Assembly: GCA_033557685.1 (NCBI GenBank)
Contig: JAWQRN010000599.1
Location: 1-27,995 of the forward strand
Length of the DNA: 27,995 bases
From: Sperchopsis tessellata
Lineage: Eukaryota; Arthropoda; Insecta; Coleoptera; Hydrophilidae
Reading direction: 5' to 3'
The notes under the pieces are model-generated. The model saw only the letters and a program-made list of their open reading frames with translations. It did not search any database and was not told the DNA's origin. This document shows, one piece after another, positions 1 through 9,849 of the stretch. Within the stretch, counting starts at the first letter, position 1. Each line of letters begins with the position of its first letter. Made by a program: the position numbers and the translations under genes.

Positions 1-90
1 CCCTTGCAACAGTGGACGAAACGTCGGCACTTCTCAGAGCCTCTACACGGTTTCCACCCGGAAACAACATTCATACAAATACAGTATAAT
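1..90 (+). mobile_element. Penelope-like element terminal fragment (cut by window edge)
   Basis: The first 60 bases nearly repeat 24322-24383, sharing gtggacgaaacgtc and then agagcctctacacggtttcc. Related but more diverged copies lie at 20566-20615 and 22395-22470. The terminal region of the Penelope-like element at 26450-26690 contains the same gtggacgaaacg block and the agcacttttcagagcta block. I therefore read this as a piece of the terminal repeat of the same retroelement family. It carries no coding sequence, and the left part is outside the window. Confidence 0.6.
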
Positions 91-1889
91 ATTTCGAAAA
101 TCCTCGTTTTGCTTCTGCATGTTACTCTACTGAAGGCCACAAACTGAATCGCTAAATAAAAGAAACTTTACACTAAAATGTGTCCACAATTGCAAAATTT
201 AGAAAAATAGGTCATGAATGAAAATTGTATTGCATTCACTAGATACATTTTGAGTATCATGTTACTTAAGATAAAATTTTAATACCATCGTTGTATATTT
301 TTGGTGAAATTTTAATTTTTGGATGGTTCTACATAAATTTTGTAACAATCTGCATAGGGAACTGATAAATGCATTGTTTTGATCTAATTTATTGATTTTA
401 CATTGCTTTAAATGTATTTTATATTGTTTTGATATTTTTTGTTATGGTTTTGTATATTAAATAAAATTTTGTTTATTGTTTATTCTATAATTTGTTGAGG
501 AAAATTATTCTTTATAAAATCATTTTTCATTTTAACTATATTTGAATGTTAGAAATCTTTATGTGCAAATTTTATTGCTTTGTCGAAGTTTTTTTAAAAA
601 AATGTTTAATGTCAAAATTAAAAATTTAAAAAAATATACATATATTTTTAGAGACTGAAGTTTTAAGAATTCTTTTAATGAATAGATTTTCGTCTTTATT
701 GTCATTTTTCAAATAACAAGTCAAAACTAGCCACTCAGAATAACTCTGAATTTGTAGAAGGTAGTTCAAAACCATTATTGAATAATTTTTTTGTTCAACC
801 CCTTCACCTCAACTTTGGAATCTCAAATGGCACTCCATACAACTCATTGATCTTGGGAAACTCTGTGTGATTCTCCTGAAACACGTGTGGACTTTAATTA
901 TTGCACCACTTACAGTTATGTTTATTGACTAACGCATTCAAGAAAATCGTCGGCTCATCTCTCTTCTAGGAAAACTACGTGTGATCCTGCCAAAACACTT
1001 ATGGACAAATAACCCGTTCAAGAAAAAGGTTAACTCATTGCTAAAACTCACTCGTGAGTATTTCTTCATAGAACTAAGTTCATCTATTATAATAATCTTC
1101 ACTCAGTTACTGATAGATTTTTAATTTGTAGGGAAAATGTTGTTTACTTTAATCACCATTTGCGCTGAACCAACGGATCAACTGGATTTTATCTGATAAC
1201 ACTGGTCTGCGGTTTAATTTTTTTTTTCTGAGGTAAAGATTTTTAAAGCTGTTCTTTTATATTTAGAACAGCTGAATTCAAACATATAACCCATTTTGCT
1301 CAATCAGGTCACATTTGACTATATCTCCTCGACTATCTCACATGCATTGAAAATAGAGGTAGCCGCCTTGTAAAACCAACACTAACGACACAACCTGTAA
1401 TTACAACTAATATGTATTTATGTTAATGAATACAATTTGATGTTCGAATGGGTGATTACACACAGATGAATACTACGCTTTTATATTTTAAGACATTATG
1501 CCCGTCTGTGACCTGCTTTAAACCATACTAATTAACAGTTTTTTGTTTTCTCAAGGACCTCTTCCAAAAAATAGGAATTTTTACTCAAATACTGTACTAT
1601 TTACTTTAAATCGAGAAATTTTTTATTCCCTATATGATAAGGAGCACATTTAATAAAATAATATTCTATATAAGTATAATATTATTAATATGATTTAAAA
1701 CGACTCTAACATCGTCTAGTAAAAAATGGAGGACATGTTCAACATTTAATAAAATAATCTCACAAATATATGAAATGATTCCAATTTTCCTAGCTCAGAA
1801 AGATTAGAATTTGTACACTCTTTAAAATGATGTGTCACAAGGTAGAGAGTGCCATTTGAAATCTAAGTTGTTTTTGTTTAAAATTGTAT
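91..1889. other. AT-rich intergenic stretch, no gene seen
   Basis: Very A+T-rich, with poly-T and poly-A runs and stops in all frames. I see no recognisable protein or RNA motif. The only structure noted is a degenerate tandem repeat near 843-1060, listed separately. Confidence 0.6.
843..1060. repeat. Degenerate tandem repeat, about 2.3 units
   Basis: Units start with ctcatt/ctcatct at 843, 954 and 1033. Units 1 and 2 share a ggaaa-ct--gtgtgat-cctg-aaacac--tggac pattern, then a gttcaagaaaa/attcaagaaaa block. Unit 1 is about 111 bp and unit 2 about 79 bp, so they differ by an internal indel. No coding frame crosses them. The origin is unknown, perhaps an old TE-internal repeat. Confidence 0.4.
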
Positions 1890-2012
1890 CCACTTCAGAT
1901 CCAAAGTTCTTCTGGGTGGTTAGTTTTGAAATGTATACCAGTGAAATTGTTGAAATGAAGTGTTCCACAAGGGTCCAAAATAGGTTCTCTTCATTTTCTG
2001 CTTTTCATAATT
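1890..2012 (+). pseudogene. LINE reverse transcriptase motif-B scrap
   Basis: The translation reads TSEIVEMKC in one frame and, after a frameshift near 1960, VPQGSKIGSLHFLLFII in the next. This matches the strand preceding RT motif B of LINE elements (consensus like ILEVKCGVPQGSILGPLLF). It lies upstream of a separate RT block that starts with earlier RT motifs (2022 on) and has its own VPQGS copy at about 2410. So this is a second, 5'-truncated RT remnant or a rearranged piece, not the same copy. Confidence 0.6.
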
Positions 2013-3135
2013 TTCAAACCAAAAGGACTAAGGCCCATCAGTATCCTTCCGACTCCTTCTAAGATATTGGAACGTATTGTTTGCTGTCAGGTTCAAAGTC
2101 ATCTTGATAAATATAATGTATTACCATGGAAACAATTTGGCTTTAGGCGTGGTTATGGCTGCACGGCTGCCCTCAGCTCGATAGTGGATGTTATTGTGTG
2201 TGCTTCTAACAAGGGTTTTCTTATTGCCATGATTCTGCTTGATTTTTCCAAGGCATTTTATGCGTCAACCATGTGTAAATGCTGTCCATATTACTTTACG
2301 GGGTTTTTTCCAGGGGTGTGATGGACTTTTTTCGTTTTTACATCGATCGTACGTCTCAGCAAGTTATAACGTCGGCGGGTATGTCTGGGTTCAATCAAAT
2401 AATATCAGATGTGCCGCAAGGCTCCATACTTTGTCCCTTACTTTTCATAATTTACGCCCATGCCATATTTTCCGACCTCCCATGCAGCTACCACCTATAT
2501 GCTGATGACTCCCAAATATACCACTCGTTTGAGGTTGGTGAGCTAAGGGAGGCCGAGCGTGTGATTAATGCGAGCCTTTTGGCTGTTACAGAATAATCTA
2601 GGAGCCATCTCCATTTTGGGAAGTATGTTGCTGATCTAATCGGAAAAGCCTATGGTGTACTGAAGAGTCTGTATGGTCAACTCGGGTGCCTTTCTCCATC
2701 CCATTGGCGTGTGTTGGCGGATTTTTTGGTTCTAATTTTTGTGACTCTGTCTATGGACCTTGTTTGGATGCCTTCCATTCTCGACGGATATTGAAGGTTC
2801 AGAATGCTTGTGTCTGTTTTGTGCTGGGACTGAGGCGTGGGCAGCGGGTATCGCGTGCAATGGCTGGTTTGGAGTGGCTGAGGATGAACACTAGGAGACG
2901 GTGGCACGCCACATGTTTCGCTCTGAATATCATGGAAAAAAATTCACCTCCTTATCTGTACGAGAAATTAACATTCCATACAGATGTTCATAATTTAAAT
3001 TTAAGAGTGCGTGGACCATTGGTGCTCCATCGGAAATTTAAGGCGGTGTTTAGGCGTTCCTTCAATCATTCGACTTGGTTTTTGTACAATGGGCTATGTG
3101 TAGGTCTTTATAACTATGGAAGATCTACTTTTTGA
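2013..3135 (+). pseudogene. Non-LTR retrotransposon (CR1/jockey-group LINE) reverse transcriptase remnant
   Basis: Broken reverse transcriptase of a LINE, whose product would copy its own RNA at a nicked target. Visible in order: LRPISILPTPSKILERIV (about 2028-2078), QFGFRRGYGCTAAL, LLDFSKAF (first catalytic Asp region, about 2240), VPQGSILCPLLFIIY (about 2410) and the catalytic YADD box at 2498-2509. After a stop at about 2596 the RT thumb region is missing. It continues with DLIGKAYGVLKSLYGQ, then a C-terminal segment (2745-3135) with KVQNACVCFVLGLRRGQRVS, WLRMNTRRR, SPPYLYEKL and a RSFNHSTWFLYNGL ending. At least two frameshifts (about 2280-2330 and 2700-2740) and one stop inactivate it. 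Endonuclease and ORF1 are absent, so the copy is 5'-truncated. The motifs are clear; the exact clade (CR1 versus jockey/Daphne-like) is uncertain. Confidence 0.85.
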
Positions 3136-3538
3136 AAATGTTGTTGATGTCAAGATGGATGCGTATAAAGTAATTGTATGTCTGAGATTGAAAAAATTGT
3201 ATTCGTGATGCAAGGAAAGCGTGTATGTAGTTACATGATAGGTATAAGTGGTAGAATAAATCTACCTAACTCGGGTTGGTAGATGTGAATTTATACCTAG
3301 TTGACTAGACACTTTTTTTCATATATATTCTATTTTTAGTATTATTAAACTATTAAAAGTGTATGACATAATCTATGTTTTAGCGTGATAATTATAGGGA
3401 ATCATATTTTTTTTTGCCTCGTCAATTATTATTATTAATATAATTGAAGTCAAGAAATAGCTATTTGCTGAAACTGTTTATTTGCATTTTTAATAATTTA
3501 CCTAGATGTGATGGTTGCGAATAATAGTGATGTTTGAA
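3136..3538. other. LINE 3' tail and AT-rich spacer
   Basis: Non-coding sequence after the LINE C-terminus. 3136-3330 is probably the 3' untranslated tail of the same element, because it follows directly and has a moderately mixed composition (about 3190-3300). The element end is not clear. No gene is seen. Confidence 0.4.
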
Positions 3539-3921
3539 TTAATCAAATATCAAAATAATACATTAATGTACGGCCAAGGACACAACAAATTCTTATTCTC
3601 ATGCGAAAATGGCAATTTCGTGTAGATCTATATCAAATTAACATAATGATTATTCAATTGCAACATTGAAACATTGCTATACCTCTCATAATATGCTTAC
3701 TCATGATCTTAAAGCATATATACAAGAAATCAAATAAGTATTCGTACGTGGCGTACAGCTAATTACTAACATGAGCAGTGCTGATGACGTTTTAATGATA
3801 GAAACATGGTGTCCACTGCAATTTCGGCTTGTTCCTTCGATGCATATTTGATTTCTGTATTTAATATATTGACTTGGAGGGTTTGCTCGATGTTTTATTT
3901 AATCAAATATCAAAATAATAC
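3539..3921 (+). repeat. Repeat X, copy 1 (unclassified interspersed repeat)
   Basis: Homologous along its length to copy 2 (4539-5003). Shared blocks include caacaaattcttattctcat, gcgaaaatggcaatttcgtg, acctctcataatat, gtacagctaattactaac, cactgcaatttcggcttgtt and tttaatatattgactt. The copy is bracketed by an exact 23-base direct repeat at 3539-3561 and 3899-3921, 360 bp apart. Compared with copy 2 it lacks the inner left inverted-repeat arm. It has no ORF. Copy 2 looks MITE-like, but in copy 1 the ends are direct rather than inverted repeats, so the class is open. Confidence 0.65.
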
Positions 3922-4178
3922 TAAGTACCTATAGGTAATGTTACTAACTATTGAAGCCATCTTAAAATTATTAAAAAGCCCTAATTATTAGAACTATAAT
4001 TAAGAACAGAAACTGCTAAACGATAAAAACCTTAAATGAAATGAAAACAAAACACTAAGAAAAATTATGTTTATTTACAACATAGAAGATACACACTTTT
4101 TATTAAAACAAATAGTAGGAATTGTTTTTTGTGAATATCTCAAATATAAAATATAATAAAGAATTACAATTTATTCTT
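3922..4178. other. AT-rich spacer, nothing recognised
   Basis: A/T-dominated sequence between repeat X copy 1 and the local duplication. No coding or structural motif was found. Confidence 0.5.
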
Positions 4179-4444
4179 GTAGTATAAATACAAACATACA
4201 GCACAATCAACAATATATGTATATAACAAAATACAGGCAAGATAAAGCAAATGATAACTGTTTAAATAAATTTATAGTTTTAGCATCGAACGTAACATTT
4301 ACGTTGATGAACTTTATTCACACTTTTGGTCTTTTTAAAATATTTGAAGTTTAAATGCCTTTTCTTAAATATTGGACCAGCACCATTTTCAAATTTGCTC
4401 ATCTTAAAAAGTGAACAAAGTTAATCTTTAAGTTTAAATAAAGC
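4179..4444. repeat. Local tandem duplication, unit 1 (A-B)
   Basis: Block A (4179-4253, agtataaatacaaacataca then gcacaatcaacaat) and block B (4277-4444, catcgaacgtaac then ttcacac, accattttcaaatttgctca) recur in the same order. A' is at 4464-4535 and B' at 5038-5153. Unit 1 has about 50 bp (4325-4375) that B' lacks. The sequence is non-coding. It sits on the 3' side of the minus-strand ORF at 5352-6068, so it could be duplicated flanking or UTR DNA (inference). Confidence 0.6.
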
Positions 4445-4463
4445 TATTTAACGTTATATAATT

Positions 4464-5153
4464 GCAGTATAAAAACCAAACATCCAGCCCAATCAACAAC
4501 ATAAGTAACAAAATACAAGCAAATATAAAGAAAGGTTAGAATTTGTTGCTTCCTTGTTGTGAATGTATTATTTTAATATTTGATTAAATCAAATATCGAG
4601 CAAACTGTCCAGGTCAATATATTAAATACAGAAATCAAATACGTATTCGTGCATTCATGTACAACCAAGGAAGCAACAAATTCTTATTCTCATGCGAAAA
4701 TGGCAATTTTGTGTAGATTAATTTCAAATTAACGTAATGATATTCAATTGAAACATTACAATACCTCTCATAATATTCTCACTCACAATCTTAAAGCATA
4801 TATACAAGGAATCAAATTCGTACATGGGGTACAGCTAATTACTAACTAGTGCAGTGCTGATGACATCTTAATGACAGAAACACGTGACCACTGCAATTTC
4901 GGCTTGTTTCTAAATTTTTCGATACGTATTTGATTTCTGTGTTTAATATATTGACTTCGACGGTTTGCTCGATATTTGATTTAATCAAATATTAAAATAA
5001 CACATAAAGAAAAGTTATTTGTTTACATAAACTTAAAGTTTGAACATCGAACGTAAATTTTACGTAGCTGGACTTTATTCACACCAGTACCGTTTTCAAA
5101 TTTGTTTATCTTAAAAATTAAACTACACAAATTTTTAAGCTTTGAATAAACAT
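4464..5153. repeat. Local tandem duplication, unit 2 (A'-[X]-B')
   Basis: Second copy of the A-B unit. A' ends at about 4538 and resumes at 5004 towards B' (5038-5153). The interruption is repeat X copy 2, bounded by 14-base near-identical direct repeats (ataaagaaaggtta at 4525-4538, ataaagaaaagtta at 5004-5017). Unit 1 has a single version of this site at about 4241, which supports an insertion after the duplication. Confidence 0.6.
4539..5003 (+). mobile_element. Repeat X, copy 2, with 14-bp target site duplication
   Basis: A 465-bp insertion in the A'-B' duplication. It has long inverted repeats: the left arm (about 4568-4645) is complementary to the right arm (about 4917-5003), including aaatcaaatatcgagcaaac versus gtttgctcgatatttgattt and the internal aatatattaaa/tttaatatatt blocks. 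The left outer 4539-4567 is an inverted copy of the element's own interior (gttgcttccttgttg versus caaccaaggaagcaac at about 4665), so the left end folds back. There is no ORF, so it would be a non-autonomous element. The superfamily is unknown. Confidence 0.65.
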
Positions 5154-5351
5154 CATATTTGATCAGTAGTTTTATGCATGTGTGTACTATAAATAGATTT
5201 CGCTTTTAATGATATGGCTTAATTTTATTAAAAATATAAATATTTATTGTTAACAAATTATGGCATTTTAAATGTCTTAAAAGCAGTATAACCGTAACGA
5301 CATATCCTTATTGATCATTTGTGGCAGTATCCAAAGAAATCAACAGTACAT
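5154..5351. other. AT-rich 3' flank of the minus-strand ORF; possible poly(A) signal
   Basis: On the minus strand the sequence contains aacaataaatattt (complement of about 5235-5252), which includes an AATAAA hexamer roughly 100 bases past the stop of the 5352-6068 ORF. This is compatible with a polyadenylation signal, but such hexamers are common by chance in DNA this A+T-rich. Confidence 0.25.
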
Positions 5352-6068
5352 TCATTCACCATCTCCAAATAACAAAAGGATGTGAAAAATAGTTGTTGCC
5401 ACGTAAAAATAAAAAAAAGCCGTATTACTACAAAAATTTACCACACTATTGGTTTTCAAATTCTGATAAAAATGAACAATTGCTTTTTGAAAATTTTCAG
5501 AATACAAAAGAAATGCTTCATGAATTTTTTCAAATACAGTTTTTTGTCTCCGAGCAAACATGTTTCTTACCACCTCTAGAAAATTTTCAGAATACGAAAA
5601 ACTTGCTTCTTGAATTTGTTCCAATGCAGATTTCGATTCCCAGGTAAAAATGTTTGTTAGTACCTTATTGGAATACTGGACCAATTTGTTAAAATTTTCT
5701 ATGTAACTATTCATCACAATAATGAAAGTTTGAAATATAAATTCAGTAATGTTTGACATATGCTCCGACAGATTTCTAAAAAATAATTCTGTATTGGAGA
5801 TGTTATTTTGATTTGAAAAATAAATTTGATACACACTAGTTTGAATAAAGTTTACAACAGCATTAAGTAAATCATTAACGAACACATATATACTTGTTAA
5901 ATAATCAAACACTATATTACAAAAATTATAAGAAGAACGTATAACTACAATAAAAACAAAAGTAAGAAATAGAATTAATATTGTAAATGAAAATATGAAG
6001 ACGCTTGCTTTCTTATTTGAACTCTGGAAAAAATAAATATCGTCTATTACAAATGACGTACATTTCAT
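5352..6068 (-). CDS. Hypothetical 238-aa protein with two hydrophobic segments and 30-residue repeats
   Basis: I do not recognise this protein. It is the longest uninterrupted frame in the window, notable because A+T-rich DNA is full of stops. A strongly hydrophobic stretch at about residues 20-45 (VFIFSFTILILFLTFVFIVV) and another at about 212-235 (AFFYFYVATTIFHILLLF) look like membrane helices. Between them is an amphipathic, Asn/Phe/Glu-rich middle. The middle holds repeats keyed on SYIENF, SYSENF and LYSENF, with the clearest pair exactly 30 codons apart; at DNA level gaaaattttcag recurs at 5489 and 5579 with a 90-base period. The start is the first in-frame ATG (6068). No cleavable signal peptide, catalytic motif or TE domain is evident. 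It may be a single-exon or terminal-exon lineage-specific membrane protein, or a fortuitous ORF. The DNA repeats on its 3' side suggest local duplication. Confidence 0.4.
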   Translation of the reverse strand: MKCTSFVIDDIYFFQSSNKKASVFIFSFTILILFLTFVFIVVIRSSYNFCNIVFDYLTSIYVFVNDLLNAVVNFIQTSVYQIYFSNQNNISNTELFFRNLSEHMSNITEFIFQTFIIVMNSYIENFNKLVQYSNKVLTNIFTWESKSALEQIQEASFSYSENFLEVVRNMFARRQKTVFEKIHEAFLLYSENFQKAIVHFYQNLKTNSVVNFCSNTAFFYFYVATTIFHILLLFGDGE

Positions 6069-6599
6069 ATGTATTTATTGTATCTATGGTAATATTTTCA
6101 TTTAATCAGTATTGGAAACCTTCATATAAACACTGTTTTGAACAGCAACCACAATAAGTGTGATATTATATCATGAAACTGAGGAAAATTCAGAACTTTG
6201 GAGTCAGATAGAAAGATACTATATTGCCAATAAAGTTGAATACCGCATGTTTCAATTGTTAGACAGGCTGACAAGGACAACACTTTACCAATATTATTGC
6301 GATTTTCACATGAAGAGCTCTAAGATAAAATAAAGAAGTTAAATAATTCAAGCAAGAAAATAAGCCTAAAACAGAATCTTCAATTCTAGCCCGTATAATC
6401 TATAACAAAACACTTCGAAATTATCCGATACATATTTAGAATAATTTATTATAATTTATGATGATATTAACTAATAATAGATCGAAGGAAAAAACTTGGA
6501 TAGTTTACATCAATCCATCTTAATAACATTTTAAAATATTATATACCTCTATATTCAAAATATACTGTCTTAGTAGTATACCTACAGGAAAAAATACCA
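6069..6599. other. AT-rich spacer, no gene recognised
   Basis: Upstream flank of the minus-strand ORF and left flank of the RTE-like LINE. Stops occur in all frames and no motif was found. Confidence 0.5.
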
Positions 6600-8345
6600 G
6601 AGAGAAGCAGAGAAATACCTACGGATATGATAGATACAGATCAGCTAAATAAGAGAATTAAAACAGACGTTCAAAGAGTAACAAAGAAAGCATGTTCGAG
6701 AGTGAAACCTCCAAAGCAAAGAAGGCGCATCGAAAGGGGAACTAATAAGTATAAGGCACTAAGGCAAATCAAAAGAGACATCCGGAGGGACATATCAAAA
6801 TACAAGACCAAAAAGATAAACATTAAAATTGAGAATAATATGAAATGGCTGAGGCCAAAACTGTCAGTTAGAAGAACAAAAATAGTCAATCTCAAGAACA
6901 AGCAAGAAATTAAAGTCTCACTTAGAACAAATACCTAAAATAGTCAAGACTTTATACTGATATATTCATCAAAATCATCCGATATGGAACCGTCTGCGCC
7001 ACGAGACAGTGAACTGTATGTGGGGTCAGACGATATTCTTGAAATTTAACTCCATGAAATAAGATACGCCATGAGAAAAATGATAAATGATGAAGCACAC
7101 TGAAAAAAAAACAATAGAAAGAATGGTGTAATGCAGAGGTCAAAATTGTGTTAAAAAAAGCGGACACATCAAATATCGAAAACTACAGATCTATCAGTTT
7201 GTTCACAACTTTACAAAATGTTCACTGAAATCATCTGCAATCGTTTAACAAAAAAACTAGACTTCTACTAGCCAGTAGAACTGGCAGGTTTTCGCAGCGG
7301 ATACAGAACCAACGACCACCTACAAACATTACACACTCTAATAGAAAAAGCCACCGAGTACAATATCCCCATCCAGCTCACTTTTATTGATGTCCACAAA
7401 ACCTTCAACTCGGTAGAAATGTGGTCAATCATAAAATCAGTAGCGAATGCCAGAATAGACTCAAAACATGCTACTATAATCAGAAATATCAATAAAAGTG
7501 TGACATTACACATCAAGATCAAAGAAAGACCAGCCACCAACATAATAACATTCGGTAAAGGAGTGTACCAAGGAGAGAATACCTCACCAAAGTTGTTCAC
7601 CTCAATTCGAGATGACGCCTTCAAAGAACTTTAATCGGAGAGAAAAGGATAAAAATCGATGAGGTATATCAACCATCTTCTTTCACCCAATAGAGTTGAG
7701 AGAGATAAAATTCAATCTAGTAACCAAAAATATTAGATAATAGTTAATTCCCACATCTCGATGGATAATGTGACCATTGATTGCATTAAACAAAATACCT
7801 ACCTTGGACATTGGATTACATAACAAGTTAAAGGAGGAGAACCAAACAGCAAATACCACTAGAAGGATAGGTCTAATGTGGGCGGAGTTTGATGACCTAC
7901 AAAACATCTTAGGAGACAATACCTAACCAATGAATCTAAAAAGAAAAGTTTACGACTCCTGCACACTGCCAATGGCTACATATAGCTTAGAATCAATGAA
8001 CCTTACAAAAAAGGGTTCTAAATAACTAGAATGACACAGAGAACCAAGGAACACTCAATGCTCGAGATCTCGTAATGGGACAAAATCAGGAATAAAATAA
8101 TTTGAGTCAGTAAAATTGGTATTGGGTACAGCATGTCGTAGGATGGAGCAGCAACAGTAAAAGTTACCCGGTTGTGGCCGAGAGAAACAAAAAACAGAGA
8201 AAAACCGCAAAAGAGGGGGCTAGACGATATCAAGTTGACCACTGGTAAAGACTGGTTCCACAAAGCACAAAATACCAGATATGGAAGACATACAGAGAAG
8301 CCTATGAATAGGAGTGGATGAGGGAAGACTGCCAAAGAAAGGAGA
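6600..8345 (+). pseudogene. Non-LTR retrotransposon (RTE-like) with degraded reverse transcriptase
   Basis: Degraded ORF of a LINE. The order fits one element. First is a basic linker after the lost endonuclease (6627-6938; LNKRIKTDVQRVTKKACSRV, KYKALRQIKRDIRRD). Next is DTSNIENYRSISL (about 7165-7203). A longer in-frame block at about 7271-7634 holds AGFRSGYRTNDHLQTLHTLI, YNIPIQLTFIDVHKTFNSVE (first catalytic Asp) and GKGVYQGENTSPKLF (motif B). The catalytic FADD box expected next is lost in a deletion near 7650-7690. Then come KQNTYLGHWIT, MNLKRKVYDSCTLPMATYSL and a C-terminal segment RGLDDIKLTTGKDWFHKAQN (about 8217-8276), typical of the family's GRP-RW-DDI ending. Several frameshifts and stops make it inactive. 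The RTE assignment comes from recalled family resemblance and is less certain than the RT identity. Confidence 0.85.
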
Positions 8346-8399
8346 AGATACCATTGTTATATAGATTGGTGTACACATACCACCAATACGGTTTACCTT

Positions 8400-8935
8400 T
8401 ACACGTCAAACATGGCTATCATTTATATAAGTTGTCTTTTAATTTATGTGTTTGTTACAACATACAGCAATGGTCCTAGAATACGACCCTGTGGCACCCC
8501 TCATTGAACAGTTACCAGTTCCAACTTCACTTCTCCAATTACTGGTTTTTCTAGTATCTGTAGCCATGATAATATCATTTTTATAGTAGAATCACATTAT
8601 CGATAAATTCAATCACACAGGGCATTTTCAGCCACAATCTCATGCATCATTGCAAACACTACACCTGTTGTGTTACTGCACTTTAAAAAACCAAACTGCG
8701 ATATTCGAATACTCCTGTTGCTACTCTCAAGACCAACATAAACACTTTGGAAAAGGTATTGAACAATAATTGGTCTGTTATATCACCCATTTTAAAATTT
8801 GGAATAGTTTGGGCTATCCTCACTTTATCAACAAAATTACGACACTGCTTGATTTCAATGGTGGGCAGGTCTAATGGAGCTTTTGTTTTCCTGAATATAA
8901 GATCTTTTTGTAATTATCAGCACTAGTATTGGCTT
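8400..8935 (-). pseudogene. LINE reverse transcriptase fragment (CR1/jockey group)
   Basis: Reading the minus strand from about 8900 gives VRIAQTIPNFKMGDITDQ and LFNTFSKVFMLVL. It continues with SQFGFLKCSNTTGVVFAMMH, SWLQILEKPVIGEVKLELVTV, and after a stop GVPQGRILGPLLY (about 8463-8505). These correspond to RT motifs 1-2 through motif B of CR1/jockey-type LINEs. The catalytic Asp of the first box and the YADD box are absent (deletion near 8590, then end of homology). At least two frameshifts are present. It is in opposite orientation to the RTE-like LINE immediately to its left, so the two are independent insertions. Confidence 0.75.
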
Positions 8936-9849
8936 ACGCTAATAAAACATGAAATTTGGAGTTCCAACATACGTAGGAACTATAAACAACTCCAAGAAAT
9001 ATTAAGATAAAGATATATACTAGTGATCGTAGACTTAATAGGAAGTAATTCCAAGAGAGATTCAATACTCGAAATGGACAGGACATCTAGTTTAGCAAAG
9101 AGACACTCATTGTACAACAATTTTTCTCACTTGAAAATTAATTTTTAACACAACGCTCACTGGCTGCAATAAGGGCAAAACTAAAAAACGATTAAATTGA
9201 GTTGATATACTTTACCATTATGCTATATCAGCACAAAGCTAGTTTCCCAAAATTCCGCCAGATGATGTTAGTATCATTATTATATATAGTGGTTTTTGGG
9301 GCACGTGTAGCATCAACACTGGCACATGCTTCAGCTTTCTCCGTGTTTTTACCTAGTAAGGATCTTACATTCCTACAATAACAGCACGTTTGACTTGTGA
9401 CGGAGTCATAAAATCATTTTCCTATCATACAGTAGTGGCACAATTCAAATTGTGCCAGTCTAGTCTACCAAAAGTATATTAATTTTAACTTGTACCAGCA
9501 CTTCTCATTTCTATAATATCACTTTAGAAAAAAACGTTTTCTTTGATAGGAATAAGATACATATTTTTCTATAATAACAAACCTTGCATAAGAAGATTCC
9601 AATTTAAGGCCTTTTTTATAATAAAGCCATATTGTCCGAATCTTTACAGGTATAAAAAGATAATAAACGAAACCGATCGATGGCAAGTGTCAACTTTAGA
9701 GCAGTCTTAAACTCCCGAACATGTTAATATCAAGATTATTAAAGACATAATCATTTAAAAATTTCGGGGCGATATGATATCAGTTTAAAAGGGTAATTCT
9801 TTTTTAGAAATTGTGAATAGGACTAATTTGTAAGAATCTAGAAGAAGAA
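8936..9849. other. AT-rich spacer; small inverted repeat only
   Basis: No coding motif recognised on either strand. A 10-bp-arm palindrome (tggcacaatt / aattgtgcca) lies at 9436-9457. Confidence 0.5.

Noticed and set aside
2677..2907. Minus-strand Pro/Ser-rich ORF
   Set aside because: Shadow of the LINE C-terminal frame on the plus strand.
5382..5647. Two plus-strand ORFs opposite the 238-codon ORF
   Set aside because: Shorter, and antisense to the longer frame whose 30-residue repeat and hydrophobic pattern make more sense.
7268..7624. 118-codon minus-strand ORF
   Set aside because: Exact antisense of the RTE-like RT block at 7271-7634, whose plus-strand motifs are clear.
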